Shown here in pieces: positions 1-8,075 of a stretch of DNA of 64,000 bases. Source of the DNA: Flavobacterium cellulosilyticum (GTDB lineage Bacteria > Bacteroidota > Bacteroidia > Flavobacteriales > Flavobacteriaceae); NCBI RefSeq assembly GCF_004349355.1, contig NZ_SMFK01000001.1, positions 857,393-921,392 on the forward strand. The letters run 5' to 3'. Within the stretch, counting starts at the first letter, position 1; each line of letters opens with the position of its first letter. The notes under the pieces are model-generated. The model did no database searches and was not told where the DNA came from. It saw only the letters and a list, made by a program, of their open reading frames with translations. The translations under genes and the position numbers were made by a program.

Positions 1-1
1 A

Positions 2-643
2 GGAGATTTACAAGATGTTGCAAATTTTGAATATAAGATGGATGATTCAAAGCAAATCGATTTAAGTAAATTAAATTTCGAATTACTGAGAAGTGAGTTT
101 CCAGACAAAAAATATAAAAACATTCAGTTTGCAGATTTAAGAGAATTGCTCGAAGTCAAATTAAAGCAAATGATGGCTCAAAATAAAACGAGAGGTTCAT
201 TTTTGGAAAATTTTCAAAAGATAATCGATGATTATAATTCTGGAAGTTTATCAATTGAGCAGGCTTATGAAGATTTATTGAAACTAGCAGAAGATTCGAA
301 TGAAGAGCAACAAAGAGCTGCTAAAAATGAAATGACTGAAGAAGAGCAAGAACTTTTTGATTTATTAAAAAAAGATAAATTAACCAAAGAAGAGGAAAAA
401 TCAGTTCGATTGGCTGCAAGGTCTTTATTAAAGAAATTATATGACGCTAAAAATAAAATCCTAATCCAAGAATGGCATAAAGAAAAAGCAACACAGGAAA
501 AAGTAAAAAGAGAAATCCAATTAGTACTTGGAAACTTGTTGCCAGAAACCAGTTATGACCGATTAGTTTTTTCTCAAAAAGTAGATGTAGCATTTCAGCA
601 TTTTTATGAATTAGCACAAACGGGAAGAGGTTTTGCAGCGTAA
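2..643 (+). CDS. hsdR: Type I restriction enzyme R subunit, C-terminal end (partial)
   Basis: The reading frame is open to the window edge, so only the last 213 residues are seen. They are rich in charged helices and match the C-terminal helical region of EcoR124-type HsdR subunits (DUF3387), including a segment of the type FADLRELLEVKLKQM and a stretch that ends in a block resembling LVFSQKVDVAFQHFYELA. HsdR is the motor and nuclease subunit of a type I restriction-modification complex, and this domain is thought to contact the HsdM/HsdS core. The nuclease and helicase domains, and presumably hsdM and hsdS, lie to the left of the window. An ATG at 38 is internal and is not the real start. 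Confidence 0.85.
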   Translation, partial: GDLQDVANFEYKMDDSKQIDLSKLNFELLRSEFPDKKYKNIQFADLRELLEVKLKQMMAQNKTRGSFLENFQKIIDDYNSGSLSIEQAYEDLLKLAEDSNEEQQRAAKNEMTEEEQELFDLLKKDKLTKEEEKSVRLAARSLLKKLYDAKNKILIQEWHKEKATQEKVKREIQLVLGNLLPETSYDRLVFSQKVDVAFQHFYELAQTGRGFAA

Positions 644-824
644 TATGTATTGAAACTTTATTTGATCATTTATAAATAGTGGTTCATATTATTTATTTTT
701 GTTTGAAAAATTGCAACTTAACATAGATCCGCAATAAAAATGGTAAAACACTTTTTTCTAGTTTGGTATAATGTTATGTTATTATTTTAAAAATATTATT
801 AGTTTTTATTAAACGAAATCGGCC

Positions 825-860
825 TAAATGCATATCGGATGCATTTAAAATGGCTTTTTT
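825..860 (+). terminator. Hairpin, likely terminator after hsdR (or operator of the next gene)
   Basis: TAAATGCAT at 825-833 and ATGCATTTA at 839-847 form perfect 9-base arms around a 5-base loop. The stem is extended by GCC/GGC outside and is followed by seven T. This has the shape of an intrinsic terminator. Because it lies only 29 bases before the next start codon, an operator role is also possible. Confidence 0.55.
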
Positions 861-863
861 TAT

Positions 864-871
864 TACTTTTG
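864..871 (+). promoter_or_regulatory. Possible -7 element of the ATPase-protease operon
   Basis: TACTTTTG fits the flavobacterial -7 consensus TAnnTTTG. It ends only four bases before the ATG at 876, so if used, the transcript would be nearly leaderless. Confidence 0.35.
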
Positions 872-875
872 TTTT

Positions 876-1829
876 ATGGCGACAGCGGAACAATTAAAAT
901 CATTATTGCAATCTCATTACAAAAACGATAATGAGAGATTCACTTCTATTGCTCTTCAAGTAGCAGCACACGAAGCCAGACAAGGACATATGTCTATTGC
1001 AAAAGAAATAAAAGATTTAGTTGATAGGTCAAAAACGGATGGTTTTAAAGTAATAAGAATTAATCCTGACTTAAGTGATTTGGTTTTAGTGTACTATCCC
1101 GAAAACAGATTAAATGAATTAATACTTTCTGCCGAGGTTTCAAATAAACTAAATCGAATAATAAGAGAGTATAAAGAACGAGATAAGATTCTAAAACATG
1201 GTTTACAAAACCGTAGAAAAGTATTATTGTCGGGTCTTCCAGGAACAGGCAAAACAGTTACGGCTTCCGCTATATCAGGGGAATTAAAACTACCATTATA
1301 TGTTGTTATGATGGATAAATTAATGACCAAGTATATGGGAGAAACAGCTTCTAAACTGAGACAGATTTTTGATATGATGGTTTCAAACAGAGGTGTTTAC
1401 TTATTTGATGAATTTGATGCTATAGGGGCGGAAAGAGGAAGAGACAATGAAGTTGGTGAAATGCGTAGAGTATTAAATTCATTCCTGCAATTTATAGAAC
1501 AGGATTCATCAGAAAGTATAATTTTTGGTGCTACCAATAATATTAAAATTTTAGATTCTGCGTTATTCAGACGCTTCGATGATATTATTACATATTCTTT
1601 ACCAAAAAAAGAAGAAATAGAAGAATTAATAAAACTGAAACTACACAAATTTCTTGGAGACTTCTCCCTTAAAACGGCAGTTGATGCTGCAATTGGATTA
1701 AGTCATGCAGAAATAACAAATGCTTGTAATGACTCACTCAAGGAAATCATTTTAACGGATAAAAATAGTGTCACTCAAAAGTTATTAGTCCAAATGATGA
1801 AGGATCGAAAAACAAGTCATTTGATATAA
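876..1829 (+). CDS. ietA: AAA ATPase, IetA-like partner of a subtilisin protease
   Basis: This 317-residue AAA ATPase has Walker A GLPGTGKT at 120-127, Walker B ending in DE at 178-179, a sensor-1 Asn in GATNN (218-222) and paired arginines (232-233) that fit the arginine finger. The roughly 110-residue N-terminal part is helical and has no recognised domain. The gene lies 6 bases upstream of a large S8-family protease gene on the same strand. An AAA ATPase followed by a subtilase is the layout of ietAS, first described as a plasmid-stability pair in Agrobacterium and later shown to protect E. coli from phage. Assignment to ietA rests on architecture and context; the proximity of hsdR fits a defence island. 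A role in controlling or delivering substrates to the protease is inference. Confidence 0.7.
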   Translation: MATAEQLKSLLQSHYKNDNERFTSIALQVAAHEARQGHMSIAKEIKDLVDRSKTDGFKVIRINPDLSDLVLVYYPENRLNELILSAEVSNKLNRIIREYKERDKILKHGLQNRRKVLLSGLPGTGKTVTASAISGELKLPLYVVMMDKLMTKYMGETASKLRQIFDMMVSNRGVYLFDEFDAIGAERGRDNEVGEMRRVLNSFLQFIEQDSSESIIFGATNNIKILDSALFRRFDDIITYSLPKKEEIEELIKLKLHKFLGDFSLKTAVDAAIGLSHAEITNACNDSLKEIILTDKNSVTQKLLVQMMKDRKTSHLI

Positions 1830-1835
1830 TCATTT

Positions 1836-4316
1836 ATGAGGGAAGATTTTAAGCCACATCTTTTTATAAAGAATGTTCACACATCACACAGCTACACAAC
1901 ACCACCCTCTGGAGGACGAGGTGATGCTAATTTACCAGAAAGAAATAAAAATGAACATGGCTACGCCATATTGTCGTCATTAAATGAAATATGGGGGAAG
2001 TATGAACAGCAAATTGCATTAAGAAAAGAAAATGGTTTGCCAACTAAAGAAGGGGAATACATAACTTTTACAAGTGCCAGAGATAATACTTTAAAAATTG
2101 AATCTCTTGATTCAAGCGGTGCGGTTTTGTTAAACGTAAATACCAACATAGACACAAATCAACAAATCGCAACGGTTTTCATTCCTGAAGATAAAAAAAA
2201 TAACTTTGTAGATAAAGTTGAAAAGTACATCAACACTAATGATGGTATTAAACCTAGAAATCAGGAATTAATTGAAAAAATTGATACTGTTGAAATATCC
2301 ACAGTTGAATATTTATGGAGTAGTCCCATAGAATTTATTCCCAAAGAATCAGCAATTTGGTGTGAAATATGGTTAGCAACAGAAGGGCAAGCTATTAAAC
2401 CTATAACAAACCATTTGACTGAAATTTGTACACTATTTGAAATAGAATTTCTTGATGGTGTTTTGGAATTTCCTCAAAGAACTATTTTTATAATCAAGGC
2501 GAACCATGCTCAATTAAATGAACTAATTATGTCATTTGGTTGGATTGCCGAAATACGTAAAACAGAAGAATTAAATAACTTTTGGATTAATCAGAGAATT
2601 TCAGAGAATAATCAATGGGTCGATGAAGCTTTAAGAATTACAACTTTTACAAAAACTAATAATTTTATTTGTATCCTTGATACCGGGATTAACAATGGTC
2701 ACTCATTAATCGCACCAATACTTGATAATCCAAATTTAATGACAGTAGAACCCGGATGGGGCCTCAATGATAGCGACGGTCATGGTACCAGTATGGCAGG
2801 TGTAGTTGCTTATGGTAATTTGAATGCGATTCTTGAAAATAAAAATCCAATTGAAATTTACCATCAATTAGAATCAGTAAAAATTTTACATCCAGCTTAC
2901 CCTAATGATAGACTAAAATTACCCTTAATTACTTTAGATGCTGTTAACAGAGCCATAATTAATAATCCTGATAACAATAGAATTTTTTGCATGGCAATTA
3001 CTACAGATTTTCAAGTATATTTTGGCAAACCGTCTGCATATTCATCGGTAATAGACAGGATTATTTTTGGTGAGGGTAATGATGATAAAAAATTATTTGT
3101 TATTAGTGCCGGTAATGTTAGAGATGAAGAAGATTACAAAAATTACCCTGAAAGTAATTTGAATAGTTCAACAGAAAGTCCAGCGCAGTCTTGGAATGCA
3201 ATTTGTGTTGGAGCCTACACAGAAAAATTATTACCAAATGCAAATACTATAGCAAATAAATTTGAACTATCTCCTTACAGTAGAACTTCAAGTTCATGGG
3301 ATAATAGTTGGCCAATAAAGCCAGAAGTTGTATTTGAAGGTGGTAATCGTATTCTTTTAGAAAATGGTGAAACAGAAGGGCATGATGATTTAGAAGTTTT
3401 GACAACTCACAGAAACGCCTTGGTTCATAATTTCACAACTATATCGGCTACTAGTTCTGCAACCGCATTCGCTTCTAATTTTCTGGCAAAACTTAGAAAT
3501 ATATATCCTAATGCATGGGTGGAAACACTCAGAGGTTTGATGATTCATTCCGCTTCTTGGAAAGATGAAATGATTAGTCAATTCCAAATAGATACTACCA
3601 AAAAAGGAGATATTCAAGAACTTCTCAAAATTGTTGGTTACGGTATTCCTAATCTTGAAAAAGCTATAGAATGCAAATCAAATTATTTAACATTTATATC
3701 CGAACAGATTATTCAGCCTTATAAGCTTGAAGGAAGTGATGTAAAAACAAATGAAATTCATTATTATGAATTTCCTTGGCCTAAAGATATTCTAGAGAGT
3801 ATAGGTGCTGAAGATGTTACTATGAGAGTTACTTTGTCCTATTATATTGAGCCTAATCCAGGAGAAAAAGGATATTCAACAAAATATTCGTACCAATCAT
3901 GTGCTTTAAAATTTCATTTAATTAAGCCTAATGAAACATTCAATAGTTTCCAAGTAAGAACAAATAAAATAAATCAAGATAATTTAAAAGAAGCACTTGG
4001 TAAAACTACCTTAGACGATAATGATTACGCAAAAGGTTCTTTGAGTGAAAGATGGTTTTATGGTTCTAAGAATATTTTTAAAGGCTCAATTCATAGTGAT
4101 TTTTGGAAAGGTTCTGCTGCTGACATTGCATCTTGTAATATTCTTGCCGTTTATCCTCTTGCTTCTGGTTGGTGGAAACAACTTAAGAAACAAAATAAAA
4201 GTAATTCCCAATTACGTTATTCATTAATTGTATCAATTGAAACTCCTGAAAATACAATAGATATTTATACTCCGATTGCTACTCAAGTTGCAGTTGAAAA
4301 TTTCATAGTGGTTTAA
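1836..4316 (+). CDS. ietS: Subtilisin-like (S8) serine protease, IetS-like
   Basis: An 826-residue protein with a full S8 catalytic set: Asp282 in ILDTGIN, His316 in DGHGTSMAG, oxyanion Asn427 in SAGN and Ser540 in ATSSATA. The usual GTSMA motif around the serine is altered to ATSSA, but the nucleophile is kept. The first 270 residues are not protease-like and carry no signal peptide, so the enzyme should be cytoplasmic. The C-terminal 250 residues look beta-rich, as in other large subtilases. Translation probably couples to the ATPase gene 6 bases upstream. A cytoplasmic subtilase paired with an AAA ATPase is the IetAS arrangement. No terminator is visible after it. Confidence 0.72.
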   Translation: MREDFKPHLFIKNVHTSHSYTTPPSGGRGDANLPERNKNEHGYAILSSLNEIWGKYEQQIALRKENGLPTKEGEYITFTSARDNTLKIESLDSSGAVLLNVNTNIDTNQQIATVFIPEDKKNNFVDKVEKYINTNDGIKPRNQELIEKIDTVEISTVEYLWSSPIEFIPKESAIWCEIWLATEGQAIKPITNHLTEICTLFEIEFLDGVLEFPQRTIFIIKANHAQLNELIMSFGWIAEIRKTEELNNFWINQRISENNQWVDEALRITTFTKTNNFICILDTGINNGHSLIAPILDNPNLMTVEPGWGLNDSDGHGTSMAGVVAYGNLNAILENKNPIEIYHQLESVKILHPAYPNDRLKLPLITLDAVNRAIINNPDNNRIFCMAITTDFQVYFGKPSAYSSVIDRIIFGEGNDDKKLFVISAGNVRDEEDYKNYPESNLNSSTESPAQSWNAICVGAYTEKLLPNANTIANKFELSPYSRTSSSWDNSWPIKPEVVFEGGNRILLENGETEGHDDLEVLTTHRNALVHNFTTISATSSATAFASNFLAKLRNIYPNAWVETLRGLMIHSASWKDEMISQFQIDTTKKGDIQELLKIVGYGIPNLEKAIECKSNYLTFISEQIIQPYKLEGSDVKTNEIHYYEFPWPKDILESIGAEDVTMRVTLSYYIEPNPGEKGYSTKYSYQSCALKFHLIKPNETFNSFQVRTNKINQDNLKEALGKTTLDDNDYAKGSLSERWFYGSKNIFKGSIHSDFWKGSAADIASCNILAVYPLASGWWKQLKKQNKSNSQLRYSLIVSIETPENTIDIYTPIATQVAVENFIVV

Positions 4317-4498
4317 AATATATTTATTAACTGAACCAATATATTCCTACTCAATTCAATTATCTCATTCAGCTGCACAAAAATCGCTCCTAGTCCAAGT
4401 ATTCCTAGCATCAATTCTTTGTTTGCTTCATTTCGCTAATTTCATTTTTTAAACAACATTTTGTACCTTTAATTCTGATTTTTAAAGAGGTACTTTTT
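4317..4498. promoter_or_regulatory. Upstream region of the 357-residue gene, with GTACC inverted repeat
   Basis: GTACC at 4463-4467 and GGTAC at 4489-4493, with partly complementary T/A-rich inner bases, form an imperfect inverted repeat directly before the ATG at 4499. A similar GTACC motif precedes the gene at 5652. It may be part of a promoter or operator; nothing else is recognisable here. Confidence 0.3.
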
Positions 4499-5572
4499 AT
4501 GGAAACTATCGAATTAACTAGAAAACAACTCTATGATTTAGTGTGGTCAACACCCATTATCAAACTAGCATTGCAATATGCAATCTCAATCGACGGTCTG
4601 AAAAAGTTATGCAAGCAATTTGACATCCCGATTCCTGTCGGTGGCTATTGGATGAAACTCAAACATAATAAACCGGTAAAAAAAACAAAATTCAATGACA
4701 TTTTTGGAGGTGTGGGCAAAATAGTCCTTACAATCCGCGAAGAAGGTAGTACCGTAAACCTGGACCAAACACCGCTAACCATAAGAACCAAAGAAATCGA
4801 GAATGATCCTGATGCTCCATTAATTGTTCCTGATGTAATAATAAAACCGGATATTCTGACAATTCAAACAAGGGATTTCTGGAAAGCCGCAAAGAACAAT
4901 ATATTTTACACAGACGATACCAAAATACATTATCCAATTAGATTTGAAATAAGCAATAGAGAAAGAGCTTTACGATTTATGGATACTTTTACAAAGTTAA
5001 TTAGACATAGAGGACACACTATTTCTAAAGAGTATCATAATACTTGTGTACTAATTGATGGTGTTTTTATCGAAATAGATTTGAGGGAAGCTTCCAAAAG
5101 AGTCCAAGCAAAACCTCCCTATTATGGCACAACTCTAGAGCCTACAGGTGAATTTATTTTTAAAATCGAGAGTTATCTCGATGATAAAGAATGGAGAGAC
5201 GGGAAGGTTAAAATAGAAACATTATTGGCAAAAATAGTAGCCAAGATAGAAATAGAAGCAGAAAAGAAAAAAATAAGGAAGGAAGAATCTCGTCTCTGGC
5301 ATATAAAATATGAAGAAGAGCTAAAACGCAAAGAAGAAATTAAAAAACGCAGGGATGAAGAAGTTGAAAAATTCAATAGATTAGTCAAACTTTCCGAGCA
5401 ATATGACAAAACCCGCTTAATCAGGCAATACATTGAAGCCAGGAAGCAAAACGCCATCGATACCAATACCTTGACTACCGAAAAACAAGAATGGATCAAT
5501 TGGGCCAACGACAAAGCAGATTGGCTTGATCCCTTAATCAACAAACCAGATGAAATACTGGATACCAAATAA
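4499..5572 (+). CDS. Unknown protein with N-terminal HTH-like region and C-terminal coiled coil
   Basis: A 357-residue protein of no firmly known function. The N-terminus (about 1-60) has a motif ending in GGYWMKLKHNK that resembles a family of uncharacterised proteins with a predicted helix-turn-helix at this place; a DNA-binding role is inference. The middle (about 100-220) looks like a mixed alpha/beta domain. Residues of about 235-320 are strongly charged (runs of E, K and R) and likely form a coiled coil. No signal peptide or membrane segment is present. It stands between a defence pair and small mobile-element-type genes and appears to have its own promoter, so it is best regarded as island cargo. 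Confidence 0.7.
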   Translation: METIELTRKQLYDLVWSTPIIKLALQYAISIDGLKKLCKQFDIPIPVGGYWMKLKHNKPVKKTKFNDIFGGVGKIVLTIREEGSTVNLDQTPLTIRTKEIENDPDAPLIVPDVIIKPDILTIQTRDFWKAAKNNIFYTDDTKIHYPIRFEISNRERALRFMDTFTKLIRHRGHTISKEYHNTCVLIDGVFIEIDLREASKRVQAKPPYYGTTLEPTGEFIFKIESYLDDKEWRDGKVKIETLLAKIVAKIEIEAEKKKIRKEESRLWHIKYEEELKRKEEIKKRRDEEVEKFNRLVKLSEQYDKTRLIRQYIEARKQNAIDTNTLTTEKQEWINWANDKADWLDPLINKPDEILDTK

Positions 5573-5651
5573 AATACCAAAATATTTTTAGCCCCCGCTT
5601 AAAATTCACATCCAATAGTACCTCTTTTGTTTAATCATAAGTACCGATAAA

Positions 5652-5972
5652 ATGGAAAATCCTTTTGAAATTATCCTAGAAAGACTGGACCGCATAGAAA
5701 AATCTATCGAACTATTAAGTGCCAACGGTCCATTAGCACATAAAAACGATCCAATGGATATAAAAGCCTTATCAGCTTACATAAAAACAAGCCCTTCTGC
5801 TATTTATAAATTCACTTCTGAAGGTTCAATCCCTCATTATAAAAATGGCAAAAGACTATATTTTAAAAGAGAAGAAATTAATGATTGGATATTTACAACC
5901 AAGGTAAAAACAGCTTATGACATAGATAAAGCAGCAGATGAATACATAAGAAAACATCCAAGAAAATATTGA
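5652..5972 (+). CDS. Excisionase/MerR-like helix-turn-helix protein
   Basis: A 106-residue protein with a short coiled coil (about 5-25) followed by a winged HTH of the excisionase/DUF3853 style at about 38-80: a segment on the pattern IKALSAYIKTSPSAIYKFTS, then a wing with SIPHYKNGKRLYFKREEI. This fold is typical of small DNA-binding accessory proteins of Bacteroidota integrative elements, where they act in excision or in control of mobilisation genes. No integrase is present in the window, so the element is either partial or continues elsewhere. The tail of about 25 residues is basic. Confidence 0.75.
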   Translation: MENPFEIILERLDRIEKSIELLSANGPLAHKNDPMDIKALSAYIKTSPSAIYKFTSEGSIPHYKNGKRLYFKREEINDWIFTTKVKTAYDIDKAADEYIRKHPRKY

Positions 5973-6042
5973 ATAAGCCATCCCTTTCAATAAATAAATT
6001 CTTACTTTTGATTAACCCATTAAATGTAAATGATAATTCAAA

Positions 6043-6501
6043 ATGAATAACCAATCCAAATACACTGAAGAACTATTGCGCTTTCTGGAGAATGAAGAAA
6101 ACTATCCTGAAATGATCGAATGGATTGAAGATCTTCCAGAACTAGATCAACCCGATGTGTTTAGAGAAATGGAAGCTATTTTTAAAGAACGCCATTTAAA
6201 AACAGGCGAACAGGATTGGTTAGACAAAGCCAATTTAATCGCTAGTGGCATTGACGATTTTGAAGAAGAAATCCTGGACAATAAACTGGACAAAGCATTA
6301 TTTATGATGCAATTTGACAACATAGAGATTAATCCGGAACAAGCACCATTATTTTTAATTGAAGCCAGAAAAGTAATAATTAAAGTCATCCTCTCCAATC
6401 CCGAAGACATCAAAGAAATGTGGAAGCTTGCCAAAAAAATAATTAAACTTGAAAAAGAAGCAGGCATTTACGACCCAGCCAATTGGATAGAAATCTTATG
6501 A
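6043..6501 (+). CDS. Unknown acidic helical protein
   Basis: A 152-residue acidic protein, predicted all-helical, with no domain I recognise. A -7-like TACTTTTG occurs at 6003-6010, 32 bases before the ATG, so it may be transcribed separately from the HTH gene 70 bases upstream. It has no signal peptide and no membrane segment. Its place beside the excisionase-like gene suggests that it belongs to the same mobile element. Its codon use and frame are clean over the whole length, which supports a real gene. Confidence 0.65.
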   Translation: MNNQSKYTEELLRFLENEENYPEMIEWIEDLPELDQPDVFREMEAIFKERHLKTGEQDWLDKANLIASGIDDFEEEILDNKLDKALFMMQFDNIEINPEQAPLFLIEARKVIIKVILSNPEDIKEMWKLAKKIIKLEKEAGIYDPANWIEIL

Positions 6502-6617
6502 TGCCAAATTTATAAAGAAATCCAAAAAAACATAACACCCCTTCCAATTAAAAAAAGATAGGAACGCTAACGCTGACCTTTTTGCGCCCACCCGGCCAAC
6601 GCTCTGCCAACGCTCCT

Positions 6618-6744
6618 GTGGTTTTGGGCTTCTGCCAACGCTCTAACAGCACATTGCTTTTTTTATTAGACTTTATTATTGTTTTTTTGGTTTAATAAGA
6701 AAAAGCAATAAGCTGTTTCCCAACGCTCGAAAGCCCAAAACCAC
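6618..6744. repeat. Imperfect palindrome 1
   Basis: Outer arms GTGGTTTTGGGCTT (6618-6631) and AAGCCCAAAACCAC (6731-6744) are perfectly complementary. Inside lie AACAGC (6645-6650) against GCTGTT (6712-6717) and ATTGCTTTTT (6653-6662) against AAAAAGCAAT (6700-6709). A CCAACGCTC word occurs in both half-sites between the outer and inner arms. Confidence 0.85.
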
Positions 6745-6750
6745 CCCCAA

Positions 6751-6834
6751 GCTATCTTACATAATAAGTCGTTATAGTTCAAGCCCTGCGAACCCCGCAG
6801 GACTCGAAACTATAAACATATTATGTAACATAGC
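6751..6834. repeat. Imperfect palindrome 2
   Basis: GCTATCTTACATAATA (6751-6766) pairs with TATTATGTAACATAGC (6819-6834) with one mismatch. Inner arms are TTATAGTT (6772-6779) with AACTATAA (6808-6815), and CCTGCG (6785-6790) with CGCAGG (6796-6801), giving a nearly continuous 84-base hairpin. Confidence 0.88.
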
Positions 6835-6880
6835 CGCACCCCAACGCCCCCACCCGCAATAGGAACAGTATTTTCATTGT

Positions 6881-6969
6881 TTTTTGAAGATGCCATAGCA
6901 ACTCCTAACAACGTTTTCCGATAAATAAAAACACTCCATTTCAAAAAAACAGTTAGGCATCCTCAAAAA
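6881..6969. repeat. Imperfect palindrome 3
   Basis: TTTTTGAAGATGCC (6881-6894) pairs with GGCATCCTCAAAAA (6956-6969) with one mismatch. CTAAC (6905-6909) and GTTAG (6952-6956) form an additional inner match that partly competes with the outer arm. Confidence 0.75.
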
Positions 6970-6987
6970 TCAAATTTCCCCACAAGA

Positions 6988-7167
6988 GTATCGTTTTTTA
7001 TTTGCCACCACCACCCCAGTAATTGCTTTCCCAAAAAGCCGATGCCATATCGGTCTTATTGATGCCTATTTGAAGTTAGAAGCATTATCTTTCTTTCATA
7101 AGTCTGGCATCAACTTTTCCGGGAAAGCAATCAGCAACATCCAATTCCACAAATAGAAAAACGATAC
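6988..7167. repeat. Imperfect palindrome 4 (180 bases)
   Basis: GTATCGTTTTTTATTTG (6988-7004) pairs with CAAATAGAAAAACGATAC (7150-7167) apart from one bulge. Inside are ATTGCTTTCCC (7022-7032) with GGGAAAGCAAT (7121-7131), AAAAG (7034-7038) with CTTTT (7114-7118), and GATGCC (7041-7046) with GGCATC (7106-7111). The order of the arms is fully nested. Confidence 0.85.
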
Positions 7168-7525
7168 ACTTGTTTCGCTTCTGCCAACGCACTAGGAACG
7201 TTCAGTTGGGGGAATCTTCCATTCCCCCAAACCCCCTTGGATGCAATTTTTTTTGAAAGAATGCCAAAGCATCCTTTTTCAAAATCACCACCCCACTCAG
7301 CATTCTCTCAAAAAAAACAGCTCCGATTCCCCTCTTATCCGATTGATCTCTGACAAATTTGAAGATTGAGGCATACTTGTGAATCTTTTTCGGATAAATA
7401 AAATCCCTTTTGACTGACAGATGAGCACTACCAAAGCCCAACATAAGTGCCACATATTCCGCCCACTTAAATAAAACGGTGAAAAGCAAAGCAAATCACC
7501 TCTTACCAACGCTATAAACGAAAAA

Positions 7526-7544
7526 AGCTCCGAATTTCGGAGCT
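7526..7544 (-). terminator. Terminator of the minus-strand DUF5675 block
   Basis: AGCTCCGAA and TTCGGAGCT form a 9-base stem; read on the minus strand it is followed by six T. It lies 23 bases beyond the stop of the last gene of the block. Confidence 0.85.
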
Positions 7545-7567
7545 AATTTGACTGATTTTAGACTTTT

Positions 7568-7810
7568 TTACTTGTCTGGTTCTGCTTCCTCTTCGGTTTT
7601 TACTCCAGTTTGAGAAACTACTGAAATAATACTTCCGCCCAGGATTAAATATCCTGCGGCCGTCACGATTCCGACAGGCAAGGCAACCGGGGAAGCTATG
7701 ATTATGCCGCCAACGGATGCCAATGCTATCCCAACAGTTCGAAGAATTTTAAACCATTTTGGAGTTGGCGCGAAAACTCTTTCCGCGAAATTCATTTCCT
7801 TATTTTTCAT
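7568..7810 (-). CDS. Small membrane protein of the DUF5675 block
   Basis: An 80-residue protein with a basic N-terminus containing the segment FAPTPKWFKILRTVG and two closely spaced hydrophobic stretches (about 23-42 and 45-66), rich in glycine and alanine, and then an acidic tail. It overlaps the upstream gene by 11 bases, which implies translational coupling. Two short membrane segments with a charged tail resemble phage holins, and the DUF5675 neighbour is also found in phages, but a lysis role is inference. It is the last gene before a strong terminator. Confidence 0.7.
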   Translation of the reverse strand: MKNKEMNFAERVFAPTPKWFKILRTVGIALASVGGIIIASPVALPVGIVTAAGYLILGGSIISVVSQTGVKTEEEAEPDK

Positions 7811-8063
7811 AATTATATTTTTTATGGATGAATAATTCTAAATCGTGTACTCTTTTTTCGATGTATTCCACTTTCTGGTTGAGTAAATCATTGCCACTTT
7901 TGAACTCGGTTTTGATGATTAAAACCATTGTTTTTACTTCGATCAAATCTTTCTCCACACTCTTGAAATCAGTGTGTAATTGCTTGATAAAATAAGCCAC
8001 AACCGAGAGTAACAAGGTGATCAATGTTCCAAAAAGTGCTGCGATGGTGTTGATATTTTCCAT
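7800..8063 (-). CDS. Small protein with one membrane helix and a coiled coil
   Basis: An 87-residue protein with one N-terminal membrane helix (about 8-27) followed by a coiled coil of about 55 residues. This shape, a membrane anchor plus a cytoplasmic or periplasmic heptad region, recurs in phage spanin- or hemolysin XhlA-like proteins, but no sequence signature proves it. The stop overlaps the start of the following gene. A 12-base gap separates it from the upstream DUF5675 gene, so the three genes form one operon. Confidence 0.7.
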   Translation of the reverse strand: MENINTIAALFGTLITLLLSVVAYFIKQLHTDFKSVEKDLIEVKTMVLIIKTEFKSGNDLLNQKVEYIEKRVHDLELFIHKKYNYEK

Positions 8064-8075
8064 TGGATCGGCTTT

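Larger units (their letters stand above)
6502..7567. other. Gene-poor, highly structured 1-kb region
   Basis: No convincing gene is found. The stretch holds four consecutive imperfect palindromes (listed separately), seven copies of a CCAACGC word (near 6590, 6601, 6635, 6720, 6841, 7182 and 7507), and, at 7202-7490, a minus-strand frame of 95 codons without recognisable similarity that looks like a decayed coding remnant. A 10-base perfect hairpin (TTGGGGGAAT at 7206-7215 and ATTCCCCCAA at 7221-7230) sits at its end. Overall it resembles the non-coding flank of a mobilisable element. Confidence 0.6.

Noticed and set aside
6618..7167. Retron or CRISPR interpretation of the palindromes
   Set aside because: No reverse transcriptase, Cas gene or regularly spaced repeat-spacer pattern is present.
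7202..7489. 95-codon frame on the minus strand in the structured region
   Set aside because: No recognised similarity, it overlaps another open frame, and its end lies in a hairpin; kept only as a possible remnant, not as a gene.
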